Assembly (NCBI GenBank): GCA_027687465.1 | Contig: JAQCQR010000001.1 | Coordinates: 124,001-188,000 of the forward strand | Reading direction: 5' to 3' | Origin: Coriobacteriaceae bacterium AF08-21 | Lineage (GTDB): Bacteria > Actinomycetota > Coriobacteriia > Coriobacteriales > Coriobacteriaceae | DNA: 64,000 nt | Shown: one piece after another, positions 53,066 to 62,247 of the stretch | Position numbering within the stretch: the stretch's first letter is position 1 | Layout: every line of letters starts with the position of its first letter | Notes under the pieces: model-generated | Seen by the model: the letters and a program-made list of their open reading frames with translations, nothing else | Told to the model about the DNA's origin: nothing | The model's database searches: none | Translations under genes and position numbers: made by a program

Positions 53066-53793
53066 CTCTCCACCCACTCAAGAATCGCTGTGCCGTTGGT
53101 GATGTTCAGGTGGCAGCGCCCGTTTATCTCGAAGTAATCCGAGTCAATCGTTACCGGTGCGGTCTGGTTGTTGACCGTTGCTCGCTCGGTCGCCATGTCA
53201 AGCCGTATGGTGCTCGAAGACGTGAGCGCGGTGTTGATAGCCACGAACTCGCCGGTATCGACGTTCGTAATCCGCCACGTGCTTCCAGCGGCGGGCTTCG
53301 CCGTTACCTTCAGATGTGCGGGTCGGTTTCCTCCGGCGTTGACGTAGACGTTGCCCGCCAAAACCTCCATGCGGCGCTTCTGGCCGTAATAGTCGGGGTC
53401 GCCGATGTGGAACGTAACGGTGGTTGTCGGGCAATCGTCCGTGATCTCGTCTAGGTCGGTGCTTCCGCTCACGATTGCGAGCAGGTAGCGCGTCGGGTCA
53501 TCGGGAAGGTAGAGCGGCGCGGGTTCGTCAGTCCAGAGAGCCGCCGCGAGCCTGTGCCGCATCTCCGCGACCTCGCGGCGGTCTTCAGTCCTAAGCCAAA
53601 TCTCAACGGGAAGGTCGTAGCCGCCACGGTAGGCGCTCTTGAAGACCTCGCCGTGCCGCCCCGGCACGCTCTCGAACGTCGCGTTGACGGTCGCCATGAT
53701 GGGGCGGCGCACCTTGCAGTAGACCAGCTTCGACAGGTCGGTGCCGTTGAATATGATTCGGTCGTGCTGGTTCCTAGTCCGTCTAAGTTGCAA
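53056..53793 (-). CDS. Distal tail protein (Dit family)
   Basis: This encodes 245 residues. A TTG start at 53793 is supported by AAGGGGGG and an 11-nt overlap with the tape measure stop. Siphovirus Dit-like features include IIFNGTDLSKLVYCKVRRPI, SVPGRHGEVFKSAYRGGYDL, and ELRHRLAAALWTDEP-type and ITDDCPTTTVTFHIGDPDYY segments. It forms the hexameric hub between tail tube and baseplate. It overlaps the start of the next gene by 10 nt. Confidence 0.87.
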   Translation of the reverse strand: MQLRRTRNQHDRIIFNGTDLSKLVYCKVRRPIMATVNATFESVPGRHGEVFKSAYRGGYDLPVEIWLRTEDRREVAEMRHRLAAALWTDEPAPLYLPDDPTRYLLAIVSGSTDLDEITDDCPTTTVTFHIGDPDYYGQKRRMEVLAGNVYVNAGGNRPAHLKVTAKPAAGSTWRITNVDTGEFVAINTALTSSSTIRLDMATERATVNNQTAPVTIDSDYFEINGRCHLNITNGTAILEWVERWL

Positions 53794-56437
53794 CTGGCAC
53801 CCCCCTTTGCTTCAGCTTGCTTGCAATGCCAGCGCCGATCTGCTGGCCTGTCTCGTATGCGTCCACGCCATCACGAATCTGTGCGTTAAGCTCGACGCTC
53901 ACGGTTACGACCTGAGTTGGCGGCTGCTTCCCGAAAGCCCCGATCTGCGTCAGCGCATCGGCCATGAGGTCTGACAGTCGGTCAATGGGAAGAACTGCCT
54001 CCCGTCCCGCTTCGCCAACGCCGATGATCGACGGCGCGTCGAAGATTCCGCCTTTCGCGTACCAGCTCACGCTGACGCTAGGCAGCTTGATTGGCCCGAA
54101 GTCGTTCCAGCTCACGTTGAAGTGCGGCATCTTCGGCTTCGGGATGCTGATTCGAATACCGCTGAACGCGTTCATGATCTTTCCCGGAATGCCGGAAATC
54201 GCGTTCCACGCGCTTTCAATCGGGTTCTCGATGAAGCCCCTGATGCCGTCGAACACGCCCTGAACCTTCGAGCCAAGGCCGGGGAACCCCAGTTTGTCGC
54301 CGATGCGGTCTGCGATGCTAACCGCCGTGCTCTCGGCAGCGTCAAGCTTCGAGCCGATGTTGTCCTTGATGGCGTTGAAGGCGTTTGCCGCTTGGCTCTT
54401 CGCCGTCTCCCAATCGCCGTTCATCGCGGCCTGCAGAGCACCAGCCGCCGAGCTGCCAACGGTCTTCGCGGTGTTCATGTCGTTCTGTACCGTGGAAGCG
54501 ATTTGCCCGAAGGCCGAATCGGTGTTGCCGGTCAGGTTGTTCCACCCGTTAGACACGGTATCGACCGCGCCTTGCGCGAGGTTCCCGACGTTGGTTTTCA
54601 GATCGTTCCAAGCGTTCGAAGCTCCGGTTTTGATGTTCTCCCAAGTGTCGGAAGCCCCTTGCTTCAGCTGTTCCCACTTCTCGCCAACGCCGGTGCAGAA
54701 ATCCGAAACGCCAGTGCTGACCTGCTCCCAGATTCCGCCCCAAAACTCAGGAACGCCCGCGAAGAAATCCTGCACGCCTTGCCACTTCTCCGAAATCCAG
54801 CCGGTGAAGTCAGACCACATCTGCTTGCCCGTCTCGGTCTGAGTGAAGAACCACGTAAGGCCACCCACGGCGGCTGACACGGCGGCAACGCCAAGGCCGA
54901 TAGGATGGGCGGCGATAAGCCCGGTGAAGCCCGTCCAGCCGCTAGAAAGCGTGCCGGTGAGCATGGTTCCCAGACCGCCCGCCTTGCTGACGATGTTTGA
55001 GAACCCGGTACCTATCTTGCTCAGAAAGCCCGTATCTCCCATGAGCTTCTTAGCGCCGCCCCAAAGCTCGCCAGCGGTCTTGAAGGCGCTTCCCACGCCC
55101 TCCGCCGCTTCCATCGTCTTACCAATGGCGGTAGTCACGCCGCCGAAGGCGACCGCGCCGAGCGCGAGGTTGTTAACAAGCGTCTGCTGCTCTGGCGACA
55201 GGCTCTTGTACCAGCCCGTGACGGTTTCGAGCGCGGGCGCGAGCGTGTTAAGAAGGCTTGTCCCGATCTCGGTTACGGCGGTCTTGACTGGCATTGCCGC
55301 TTCGCCGAGTTCCTGCATGCTCTGGTTCATCTCGTTCTGCGCGTCGCGCGAAGCGAGAAGGTCTTTGTTCGTCTCTTGGTACTGCCGCCCAGCGTCGGCG
55401 TAAAGCCCGGTGAGCGTCTCGGTGATGAGCTGCGACCGCTCCTGCTCGCTTCCGCACGCGGCAAGCGCGGCATTGAAGGCATCTTCTTTCGTCTGGCCTT
55501 CTGCGACGGCCTGATTGAAGGCGGCCTGAGCCGAAGAGTGCCCGGAAAGCGCCGCGCTCCACTGCTCGGCTGATGCCGTAGACCAGTTGAGAGCGTCGGC
55601 AAGACCGCCTGTGACGGTTCCCGTGTGCGCCGTCTCCTGCGCGGCTTCCGCAAGGTTTTCGAGCGGCAGCGCGTCGCCGAACGTCGCGTATGCGCCCGCA
55701 GCAATGTCAGTCCACTGCTGAAGATCCTGCTGGTTGGTGGTAAGGCGCGCTAGGTTCTGGCTCGCTTCCGTCGCCGTGTCGCTCTGCCCAAGGATGCGGT
55801 AGAACATCGCGTAGGTCGATGAAGCCTGTTCGGCAGTGCCGCCAGCGCTCACCCAAGCGGTTTCCAACTGCCCGCTCTGCTGTATGGCTTCCTCTTGGCT
55901 AGATGCAAGGCCGGTAAGTGCACCGGCAGCGCCGATGATGCCGCCAGACAATGCCGTTCCTGCGCTCGACACCTTGGAACCGGCGTTTGAAATCTTGTCG
56001 GCGTTGTCCTCGATGGTCTGGCCGAGCTTGCCAAGAGCCGTCTTCGAGCCTTCGGCCTGTCGCGCGGTGTCCGCAAGCTCTGTGCCGTAGCTGTCAAGCT
56101 GGCGCTCGCACTGCATGATCGCGCGTTTCAGGCTGTCGTACTGCCGTTCTTCCTGAGCCGTGAGCTTCGCGCCGCTCTGCTTCTTGCTCTCCAACTGAGC
56201 GAGCGCTTGCTTGTAAACGTCAAGCTTCTGCTTCGTCTCGTCGTATGCCGAGTTGAGCGCCTTTACCTTCTGCTCTAGCAGCTCGGTGTTGCCGGGGTCG
56301 AACTTCAGCGCCTTGTTGATATCGCGCAAGTCGCTTTGGGTGTTGCGCGATTCCTGCTGAACCTTCTTCAGGGCGCTTTGAAGCTCGGTCGTGTCCCCGC
56401 CGAACTTGATAACAAGACCCTTGTAGGAAACAGCCAC
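53783..56437 (-). CDS. Phage tail tape measure protein
   Basis: This encodes 884 residues from a GTG at 56437 (GAGGGG upstream). The N-terminal long coiled coil (SALKKVQQESRNTQSDLRDI) is followed by the PhageMin_Tail region (LGQSDTATEASQNLARLTTN), hydrophobic segments at about 420-540 that may insert into the membrane, and a Trp-rich repeat region (DTWENIKTGASNAWNDLKTN). The C-terminus is Gly/Ile-rich. It sets tail length and helps DNA ejection. The tail chaperone genes lie directly upstream. Confidence 0.93.
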   Translation of the reverse strand: MAVSYKGLVIKFGGDTTELQSALKKVQQESRNTQSDLRDINKALKFDPGNTELLEQKVKALNSAYDETKQKLDVYKQALAQLESKKQSGAKLTAQEERQYDSLKRAIMQCERQLDSYGTELADTARQAEGSKTALGKLGQTIEDNADKISNAGSKVSSAGTALSGGIIGAAGALTGLASSQEEAIQQSGQLETAWVSAGGTAEQASSTYAMFYRILGQSDTATEASQNLARLTTNQQDLQQWTDIAAGAYATFGDALPLENLAEAAQETAHTGTVTGGLADALNWSTASAEQWSAALSGHSSAQAAFNQAVAEGQTKEDAFNAALAACGSEQERSQLITETLTGLYADAGRQYQETNKDLLASRDAQNEMNQSMQELGEAAMPVKTAVTEIGTSLLNTLAPALETVTGWYKSLSPEQQTLVNNLALGAVAFGGVTTAIGKTMEAAEGVGSAFKTAGELWGGAKKLMGDTGFLSKIGTGFSNIVSKAGGLGTMLTGTLSSGWTGFTGLIAAHPIGLGVAAVSAAVGGLTWFFTQTETGKQMWSDFTGWISEKWQGVQDFFAGVPEFWGGIWEQVSTGVSDFCTGVGEKWEQLKQGASDTWENIKTGASNAWNDLKTNVGNLAQGAVDTVSNGWNNLTGNTDSAFGQIASTVQNDMNTAKTVGSSAAGALQAAMNGDWETAKSQAANAFNAIKDNIGSKLDAAESTAVSIADRIGDKLGFPGLGSKVQGVFDGIRGFIENPIESAWNAISGIPGKIMNAFSGIRISIPKPKMPHFNVSWNDFGPIKLPSVSVSWYAKGGIFDAPSIIGVGEAGREAVLPIDRLSDLMADALTQIGAFGKQPPTQVVTVSVELNAQIRDGVDAYETGQQIGAGIASKLKQRGVPVAT

Positions 56438-56533
56438 GTAATCACCCCTCTTCGTTTGTCAAAGTGCCCATGAGTGCTTGAAGCAGCGCGCCCGCGCGGG
56501 TGCGCTGCCGTCAAGAACTCACTTCATGTCACG

Positions 56534-56812
56534 TCATGACCAGAACGCGGCTTCGGCTTTGCACGCCTTCTCGTCCTCGTCGTAGTGCTCCGCAGCGTCG
56601 GCGTAGAACGCGTTGATCTCAAACAGGTCTTGCACCTGCCGGTAGCTCATCATATGAAGGTCTGATAGCGTCAGGCCGCATTGCTGGCAGTTGTAGATGT
56701 ATCGCGCGTCGCACGCGTCGCTAAGCTCGCTTGGCAGCGGCGGCGCTTTCCTCTTCGGCGGGCGCGGCTTCCACGTCCTCGGTCGCCGAAGGAAAAAAGT
56801 TGTCCTCGACAA
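56534..56812 (-). CDS. Tail assembly chaperone, frameshift extension (gpGT-like)
   Basis: This frame overlaps the upstream chaperone gene by 92 nt and has no convincing start of its own; the apparent TTG at 56812 lacks a ribosome site. Reading through a shift at the T6 run at 56793-56798 would give a fusion of about 199 residues ending in FEINAFYADAAEHYDEDEKA. The central part, LSDACDARYIYNCQQCGLTL, is small and Cys-containing. In siphoviruses the frameshifted product bridges tape measure and tail tube proteins during assembly. Confidence 0.72.
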   Translation of the reverse strand: MSRTTFFLRRPRTWKPRPPKRKAPPLPSELSDACDARYIYNCQQCGLTLSDLHMMSYRQVQDLFEINAFYADAAEHYDEDEKACKAEAAFWS

Positions 56813-57134
56813 TGCGCATCACGTCGGAAGCCCAACCGTCCTTGCGCTCCAAGTTGTACGCGTCCAACGGGAAGGACGAAACCCACTCATCGAATCCGGT
56901 ATCGAACTTCGGCGTTGCGGTCTTGATGCACGCGTAGAAGATTTCGAGCAGCGGGACGATAGCAGGCACGTCGCTAGTCATGAGAGAACCGGCGATCTTA
57001 GAAACCGCGTCCGCTATGTCCTTCGGGCGCTTCCTTCCGCCCTCGACAACCTCGTTGAAGCATCGAGAATAGGCAATCGGTGTGAACGCGTTGAAGGTCG
57101 CTTCGTAGCTCTTTTCGCCAACCTTGATAAGCAA
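56721..57134 (-). CDS. Tail assembly chaperone (gpG-like)
   Basis: This encodes 137 residues starting MLIKVGEKSYEATFNAFTPI, then a helical core (FNEVVEGGRKRPKDIADAVS) and an acidic Ala/Glu tail. Position between major tail protein and tape measure, and a second overlapping frame, are the hallmarks of the siphovirus tail chaperone pair. The slip site UUUUUUC lies at about residue 113. The start is 10 bp downstream of the major tail protein stop. Confidence 0.82.
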   Translation of the reverse strand: MLIKVGEKSYEATFNAFTPIAYSRCFNEVVEGGRKRPKDIADAVSKIAGSLMTSDVPAIVPLLEIFYACIKTATPKFDTGFDEWVSSFPLDAYNLERKDGWASDVMRIVEDNFFPSATEDVEAAPAEEESAAAAKRA

Positions 57135-57144
57135 TCGCTACCTC

Positions 57145-57741
57145 CTAGACGGTCGGTTTGGTCTTGTGTGCCAGCTCGATATTGACCGCATCAAAGAAGG
57201 TGTCGTAATCGGCAAGGCCGGTGAAGCTGTCGTAGCCACTCGTGCGAATGTCGGTGGCGGGGATGGTGATGGGTCGCCACGTGAACGGGTAATCGAGCTG
57301 CGTAATCTCCGGCGTGTCCTGAACGGTGTTAAGCTCCTGCGTCGGCTTAGAGAGCTGGCACATGAGAAGGCAGCGGCGGCGACCGAGCACGTGCCCCGGC
57401 TGCTCGCACATGAAGGCGAACTTTTTAGGCGTTCGGTCTGCGCTCAGGATGGTTCGCCCGTCCTGCGCAATCTCGTAGCCCACGAGGTCTGCGATGAGCT
57501 GGCGAAGCTCTACCGTTCCCTCGGTGTCGTAGAAGCTCATGGTGCCGCTTCCGCCGTTGTCCTGCTGCTTGTCAAGCCAAGGCTCGTTGTCGGCGTAGCT
57601 AGTCGCCGTCTCAACGGTCGGCTCCATGCTGATAGCGACTGTGCCCGCGACGTGCACGGGGTCTTCGTAGGTAAGCGCGTCTTCGTCGGTGCAGATCGCG
57701 AAATGCGAGTTCTTCACGCCGAAGAATCCGTTTCGTGCCAT
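57145..57741 (-). CDS. Major tail (tube) protein
   Basis: This encodes 198 residues (TTAGGAG upstream). It begins MARNGFFGVKNSHFAICTDE, contains VAGTVAISMEPTVETATSYA, and is beta-rich as expected for the phi13/TP901-type tail tube family. It sits between the tail terminator-like gene and the chaperones, the conserved position. It polymerises into the tail tube. Confidence 0.85.
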   Translation of the reverse strand: MARNGFFGVKNSHFAICTDEDALTYEDPVHVAGTVAISMEPTVETATSYADNEPWLDKQQDNGGSGTMSFYDTEGTVELRQLIADLVGYEIAQDGRTILSADRTPKKFAFMCEQPGHVLGRRRCLLMCQLSKPTQELNTVQDTPEITQLDYPFTWRPITIPATDIRTSGYDSFTGLADYDTFFDAVNIELAHKTKPTV

Positions 57742-57751
57742 TTGTTTTCTC

Positions 57752-58081
57752 CTAACTCTCGGCGACGTTCACGGTGAACGCCGCTTCGGTAAGCTCTTCT
57801 GAATCAATCTCTGTGATGCCAAGCGTGTAAGGGCACTCGGCGGCTTCGAGCGCGGCGCGTATGCGCTTCTCGGTCGCGTAGTCCCGGTGCCGCGTGTAGA
57901 GCGCGATATCGTAGGGCATCCACGATAGGTAGGTATTGTTGTCGGCGTATGCCGATTCGCTGTATCCCGCGACAAGGCAGATGAAGGGCGGTGCCGGTTC
58001 CTCGCCGTCCGCGAAGCGCTGGTTAGCCCACGGTATGCCCAGCGAATCGAGAGCGGCGCAAAGCTCGTCTAGCCCGATCAT
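57752..58081 (-). CDS. Tail terminator/completion-like protein
   Basis: This encodes 109 residues whose ATG overlaps the preceding stop (ATGA). The sequence MIGLDELCAALDSLGIPWAN, PPFICLVAGYSESAYADNNT and YDIALYTRHRDYATEKRIRA fits the small proteins that close the tail tube and join it to the head. The assignment rests mainly on position between the gp10-like protein and the major tail protein. Confidence 0.7.
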   Translation of the reverse strand: MIGLDELCAALDSLGIPWANQRFADGEEPAPPFICLVAGYSESAYADNNTYLSWMPYDIALYTRHRDYATEKRIRAALEAAECPYTLGITEIDSEELTEAAFTVNVAES

Positions 58082-58449
58082 CTGCCATCGCCCCCCATAT
58101 CCGCGAACTCGCGCGCCACCTGGTCTGCCACCTCGGCGATAACGCCGTCGCCGGGAACGTCGCCGTAATACTCGCCGGTCTGGTTCGTGATCTTGTGGCC
58201 GTTCTCCAGAAGGTGCGTTAGCTGGTATCGCCGGTTATGCACGGTGCATTCGGTGCCCGTCTCGTCGGTCGTTACGTCGGCCTTCCAGCCCTTCTTGTAA
58301 GCGCCGGTGCGAACCTTGCTCTTCTGCTTCAGGAGCTTCACCGCGCGCTTTCCGGATTCCTCCAAGTTCTCCGCGAGCGCGGAAACGTTATCGTCCACGC
58401 ACTCTTTCATGCAGCTTCGGATGAAGCGCTCGATGCTCTGCTCAGCCAC
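58078..58449 (-). CDS. HK97 gp10-like head-tail joining protein
   Basis: This encodes 123 residues from a GTG at 58449. A helical first half (LAENLEESGKRAVKLLKQKS) and a pattern VRTGAYKKGWKADV ... YQLTHLLENGHKI match HK97 gp10/putative tail component proteins. It overlaps both neighbours by 4-8 nt. Confidence 0.85.
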   Translation of the reverse strand: MAEQSIERFIRSCMKECVDDNVSALAENLEESGKRAVKLLKQKSKVRTGAYKKGWKADVTTDETGTECTVHNRRYQLTHLLENGHKITNQTGEYYGDVPGDGVIAEVADQVAREFADMGGDGR

Positions 58450-58753
58450 GGTCGCCCACCACCTCTGCGAGCGTCAGCCGCACGAAGTCGGGGCTCGACC
58501 TGTCAACGCGCGAGACCGTGAGCCGCGTATCGTCGAACTCGACTAGCCGCTCCCCGTTGTAGGCGCTCTTCCGAATCTGCAACACGGCTTCGGGGTGGAT
58601 GCCAGCGGCGGCGGCTGCGTAGTATGCCGCGTCGCCCATGCTGAACACATTGCAGAAGACCTTGCGCTTCGTCTCCTGCACCTGCTGCACGCCGTATTCG
58701 TCCTTCTTGACGGTCTTAGTGATGAGCTGGCACGTGCCAGCCCACATGCTCAT
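58442..58753 (-). CDS. Phage head closure protein
   Basis: This encodes 103 residues (MSMWAGTCQLITKTVKKDEY) with a beta-rich fold, YNGERLVEFDDTRLTVSRVD and a short C-terminal strand, typical of SPP1 gp16-like head closure/adaptor proteins. Its start overlaps the preceding gene by 4 nt. It closes the head-tail interface. Confidence 0.8.
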   Translation of the reverse strand: MSMWAGTCQLITKTVKKDEYGVQQVQETKRKVFCNVFSMGDAAYYAAAAAGIHPEAVLQIRKSAYNGERLVEFDDTRLTVSRVDRSSPDFVRLTLAEVVGDRG

Positions 58754-59052
58754 TTCACGCCCCCGAACTCCGAGCTGCCGCGCATCATGGTTAGCAGATC
58801 GTCGAAGCTCTGAGTAAGGCGGTCGGCATCGGGGTTGTCCATGCCGAAGTTCGCCTTGCAGTAGACCTTCACCGCGAGCCGAACCGTGCTGTTCGAATCG
58901 TCGGCGGCTACGGTATCGGCAACGCCGCCCGCGCGCATCGCGGCGCGGGCGGCTTCGATGAGGTCTTCGATCTCAGCGTCAAAGTCGGTGCAGTCGGCGG
59001 GAATCCTCAGCGCTTCGCGGCACGCGTCAAGCAGCTTCGGCTTCTCTGTCAT
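58750..59052 (-). CDS. Head-tail connector protein (gp6-like)
   Basis: This encodes 100 all-helical residues. LLDACREALRIPADCTDFDA, EIEDLIEAARAAMRAGGVAD and VRLAVKVYCKANFG fit the phage gp6-like connector family that docks under the portal. It lies 14 bp downstream of the capsid gene and overlaps the next gene. Confidence 0.83.
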   Translation of the reverse strand: MTEKPKLLDACREALRIPADCTDFDAEIEDLIEAARAAMRAGGVADTVAADDSNSTVRLAVKVYCKANFGMDNPDADRLTQSFDDLLTMMRGSSEFGGVK

Positions 59053-59066
59053 CTGTCACCACCTCG

Positions 59067-60347
59067 TTACTTTGCGGCGGTGCCGATGGTGAGCTGTCCG
59101 AAAGCCTTAGGCACGACAAGCCCGCCGTCAAAGAGCAGGTAGCCGTCAAAGCAGCGCTTCTGCGTACCAGGCTCGACATAGGGCGTAACGTCCACGCCGT
59201 CGAAGATGTTTCCACGGAACAGGTCGGGATAACCAGCCTTGATGATGCCATCCGCCATAGAATCGTCGCGCTTAACGAGCTTGCCAAAGATATGACCCTC
59301 AACGGCGGGGTCTTCGGTCTTCTCGTCAACGAAGTAAGAACGCCCGTTGGCATCCTCGACCATAGCAATATGGTTCCAAATGGTGTTGCCGTTGGCATAG
59401 ATAATGCAGCCCTTCGGCGCGGGGTTGCCGTAGGTGTAGAGCATGCCCAAAAGCTTGGTGATATCAGCCTTCTTCAGGGTGCCAGCGGTTGCGCAGTTAA
59501 TCTTGTTGCCGGAATCCATGCCAAGCGTGGTGTCAACCGTCTTGGCGTGAACTCGCGCGTTGGCAGCGACGGCAAGGCGCGCGCCAGTCTCGTTGACGAT
59601 GTACTGCTCAAAGCCGTTGATAGACTGAACCGCCATCTTGCGGCTCATCTTGACGGTCTTCTTGATCTCCTCACCCGTAAGGGTGATGGTGTCGAACTCG
59701 TTCTGCTCCTCATCGGTGGGCGCTGCGCCCTCATCGGTCTTCGCCGCGTCGCCAGCCGTGATGCCCTTATGGCGGATAAGCTCGAACTGATGCGGGAAGT
59801 TGTCCTTATGGATGTCGCCGTAGAGAACAGCCGTGTTGTCAATCAGCGTGAAAATCTGCGTCTGAAGCTCGACGGGGATAACCGCATCGGTGTTGCTGGT
59901 CAGATGCGTGAACGCGGTGCGGCGCTCGACAAGCGCGTTGTAAGCGTCGCGCTCAACCTGCGTGAAATCGGTACCCTCGATGAGCTGCACGCCGCTCCGG
60001 CGGGCAATGTCCTTCACCCAAGCGCGGCGGGCGGCGGCGTTGTAGTCGGTCGTGTCGCGCACCTGCGGCAGAGCTCCGCGAGCGCTCGCGGAAGTGCCCA
60101 GCGGCACGGCATCGACGCGGCGGGCGCTGCCGTTCTCGATAGCGGCGCGCGCGGCGGCGACGGTCGCGGCGTGGCTGTCGCGGCGCTGCGCTGCGGCGGC
60201 GTTTCGCTTCTCAATCTCGGCGGTAAGCGCGCTCATGCGCTCTGCGTCCTGCTCGCTCGGCTCAGCATCGGTGCCGTCATCGGCCTTGTACTTGTCAACA
60301 AGCCCCTGAAGCTCGTTAAGCAGGTCATCCATAGTCAGTTCGTCCAT
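59067..60347 (-). CDS. Major capsid protein (HK97 fold)
   Basis: This encodes 426 residues from the ATG at 60347 (TTTAGGACA upstream). The N-terminal 100 or so residues form a coiled-coil scaffold (LLNELQGLVDKYKADDGTDA, MSALTAEIEKRNAAAAQRRD), probably removed by the prohead protease. The HK97 shell domain follows: DAVIPVELQTQIFTLIDNTA, GEEIKKTVKMSRKMAVQSIN, and the C-terminal VEPGTQKRCFDGYLLFDGGL. It assembles the head shell together with the protease just upstream. Confidence 0.93.
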   Translation of the reverse strand: MDELTMDDLLNELQGLVDKYKADDGTDAEPSEQDAERMSALTAEIEKRNAAAAQRRDSHAATVAAARAAIENGSARRVDAVPLGTSASARGALPQVRDTTDYNAAARRAWVKDIARRSGVQLIEGTDFTQVERDAYNALVERRTAFTHLTSNTDAVIPVELQTQIFTLIDNTAVLYGDIHKDNFPHQFELIRHKGITAGDAAKTDEGAAPTDEEQNEFDTITLTGEEIKKTVKMSRKMAVQSINGFEQYIVNETGARLAVAANARVHAKTVDTTLGMDSGNKINCATAGTLKKADITKLLGMLYTYGNPAPKGCIIYANGNTIWNHIAMVEDANGRSYFVDEKTEDPAVEGHIFGKLVKRDDSMADGIIKAGYPDLFRGNIFDGVDVTPYVEPGTQKRCFDGYLLFDGGLVVPKAFGQLTIGTAAK

Positions 60348-60351
60348 TGTC

Positions 60352-60987
60352 CTAAACCTTTCTGCTCTTGGCGATTGCCAGCGTCGCCCTCGCGATTGCA
60401 AGGGCACTCTTACGGCGCGCAAGCTCCTTGCGCGACTGCTCAATCACTCCGTTGAGCAGGTTTCTTGCTGAAATCTCCGTATTGGGGTCAGCCGGAAGGC
60501 TCACCGCCGACACGTCGAAAACCTTTTTGACGCGCGTAATGGTCGTGGTGTGCGTGTCCCGGTCGTATTCGTCCGCGCCCACGCTGAAAGCCCACGACAT
60601 GCGCGTAATAAGGCCGTTAGTAATCTCTTCGTAAAGGTCGCGCGCGGCCTGAGATCCGCTAAGGTCTGCCGCGATGAAAAGCCCGTGCTTGTCAGGCTCG
60701 ACAATGAGCGTGTTGTTGCTCATGCGCGCAAGCACCTTGCCCGCATGGTCGTACTGCATGATAACGTCGCTCATGTCCGCGCCGTCGAAAGCGCCGGGGT
60801 CGATGATCTCGCGATACTCGTTGCCGTCCCAGTCGGTGAAAAGCACGTATGGGTCGTTGAATGTCGATGCGTAGCCCTCGACGTAGTAATCGGTGTCAAA
60901 GCGCTTGTTCGCGCTTCCGTCAGCCGTCCGCACGTTGAGCGGCACGGCAAGGGAACGGTATTGCCGCTCACTCGGTTTCGCTGGCAT
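60352..60987 (-). CDS. HK97-family prohead protease
   Basis: This encodes 211 residues. The catalytic His lies in MQYDHAGKVLARMSNNTLIV and the Ser in RMSWAFSVGADEYDRDTHTT, with VFDVSAVSLPADPNTEISAR at the end of the domain. An Arg/Ala-rich tail follows. It trims the capsid scaffold during maturation. Its start overlaps the portal gene by 20 nt and it is followed at once by the capsid gene. Confidence 0.93.
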   Translation of the reverse strand: MPAKPSERQYRSLAVPLNVRTADGSANKRFDTDYYVEGYASTFNDPYVLFTDWDGNEYREIIDPGAFDGADMSDVIMQYDHAGKVLARMSNNTLIVEPDKHGLFIAADLSGSQAARDLYEEITNGLITRMSWAFSVGADEYDRDTHTTTITRVKKVFDVSAVSLPADPNTEISARNLLNGVIEQSRKELARRKSALAIARATLAIAKSRKV

Positions 60988-62245
60988 CGTCTACCTCCTT
61001 GCTGGTTCCAACGCCGCTGCTCGCGTCGATAGCGGCTATGTTCGCGTTCGTCTGCGCGGCTTGCGCCGCCTGTTCCGCCGTGTGCTCGCTGATGAGCGCA
61101 AGGTCGATATACTCGCCGCGTATGACGTGGCGCTCGCCGCCGCCGTAGTGTTGGGATTGGAAAACATCGGCAACCTGATTGCCGTTCCAGATACCACGGT
61201 CGAAGAGCGCGACCGAGACGTTAAGCTTCGTAGTGTTGCTGGCGAACTCTAGTCGGTTCGCGCTGAACATGATTGAGTTTCCGTGCGCTATCTCGTTCGC
61301 CGTGTACGTCATGGATGTGATAACGAATCCGAGCTGAACAGCGAACGGCTCGATGCGTCCTTCGTAGTAGCTGTTGAAGGTGTCTTCGTCCGCGCAGTTC
61401 GTGACGATATCCTCATTGGAGCCGAAGAAGCGGTAAGCGCTCTTCTCGATTCGCTCCATCTGCGCCGCATCGACCGTGTAACTGTTCGGCGTTATCTGTT
61501 GCACGTCTGAAAACAGCTTGTCATATACGGCGATGCCGCCCGCGTTGTCTGCGGAAAGCTGAGCGTTGAACGCCTTGCGCGCCTTCTCTTGGTCGCCCTC
61601 GTTGCGGTTCTGGCTCAGCTTGCCGATAAAGCGAATTGCCGCGCCCTGATTGATAGCCGACTGCTCGGCTTCGTTCTGCGCGTGCATCAGCTCCAACGTC
61701 GGCTGAAGAACGTTCGTGCCGTCGCCGAACAAATCGCTTTGGTACTGGTGGCGTGTCATAACGCCCACGCGCGACCACTCGACAAGCACGCTGTCGCCGG
61801 TCGGGAACGTGAGCATTAGCCAAAGCTCGCCGTCAACGTCGTATGCTTCGCACTGGCTCGGAAGAACGGGGTAGTAGCCCGTTATAGTGGTGCCGTCTCC
61901 CGCGTCTATCGGGATGATGAGCGCCGTGTCGTTGACCTGAAGAATCGTCCAGATGCGCTTGATAAACTGCGGGGTTGTCATCCACGGGTTAGGCTGCTGC
62001 CTGAGAGCGCGCGCCGCGACAGGCTGAGCAGAGCCCGAAACCTCGGGCTTCAGCTTGCTAGCATGGTCTGCGCCGCTCTCGATGATGCTTCGCGTCAGCT
62101 CGGCTTCGTAAAGCCCACCCTGCCATGTTGTGAAGCTCGGCGCATAGGCCGTGAACGTGCTGAAGTAGCCGTTGACAGCTTGCATCTGCGGACGGTGGAA
62201 CACCGCATCGAAGAGCGAGCGCACGAACGGTTGTGATCTGCTCAA
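60968..62245 (-). CDS. Phage portal protein (HK97 family)
   Basis: This encodes 425 residues from a TTG at 62245, selected because AGGAGG lies 6 nt upstream and the terminase stop is only 2 nt away. The N-terminus LSRSQPFVRSLFDAVFHRPQ precedes the portal core: ITGYYPVLPSQCEAYDVDGE, GVMTRHQYQSDLFGDGTNVL, and AYRFFGSNEDIVTNCADEDT. It forms the dodecameric DNA entry ring. The C-terminus is Ala/Gln-rich and may contact connectors. Confidence 0.92.
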   Translation of the reverse strand: MSRSQPFVRSLFDAVFHRPQMQAVNGYFSTFTAYAPSFTTWQGGLYEAELTRSIIESGADHASKLKPEVSGSAQPVAARALRQQPNPWMTTPQFIKRIWTILQVNDTALIIPIDAGDGTTITGYYPVLPSQCEAYDVDGELWLMLTFPTGDSVLVEWSRVGVMTRHQYQSDLFGDGTNVLQPTLELMHAQNEAEQSAINQGAAIRFIGKLSQNRNEGDQEKARKAFNAQLSADNAGGIAVYDKLFSDVQQITPNSYTVDAAQMERIEKSAYRFFGSNEDIVTNCADEDTFNSYYEGRIEPFAVQLGFVITSMTYTANEIAHGNSIMFSANRLEFASNTTKLNVSVALFDRGIWNGNQVADVFQSQHYGGGERHVIRGEYIDLALISEHTAEQAAQAAQTNANIAAIDASSGVGTSKEVDDASETE

Positions 62246-62247
62246 CT

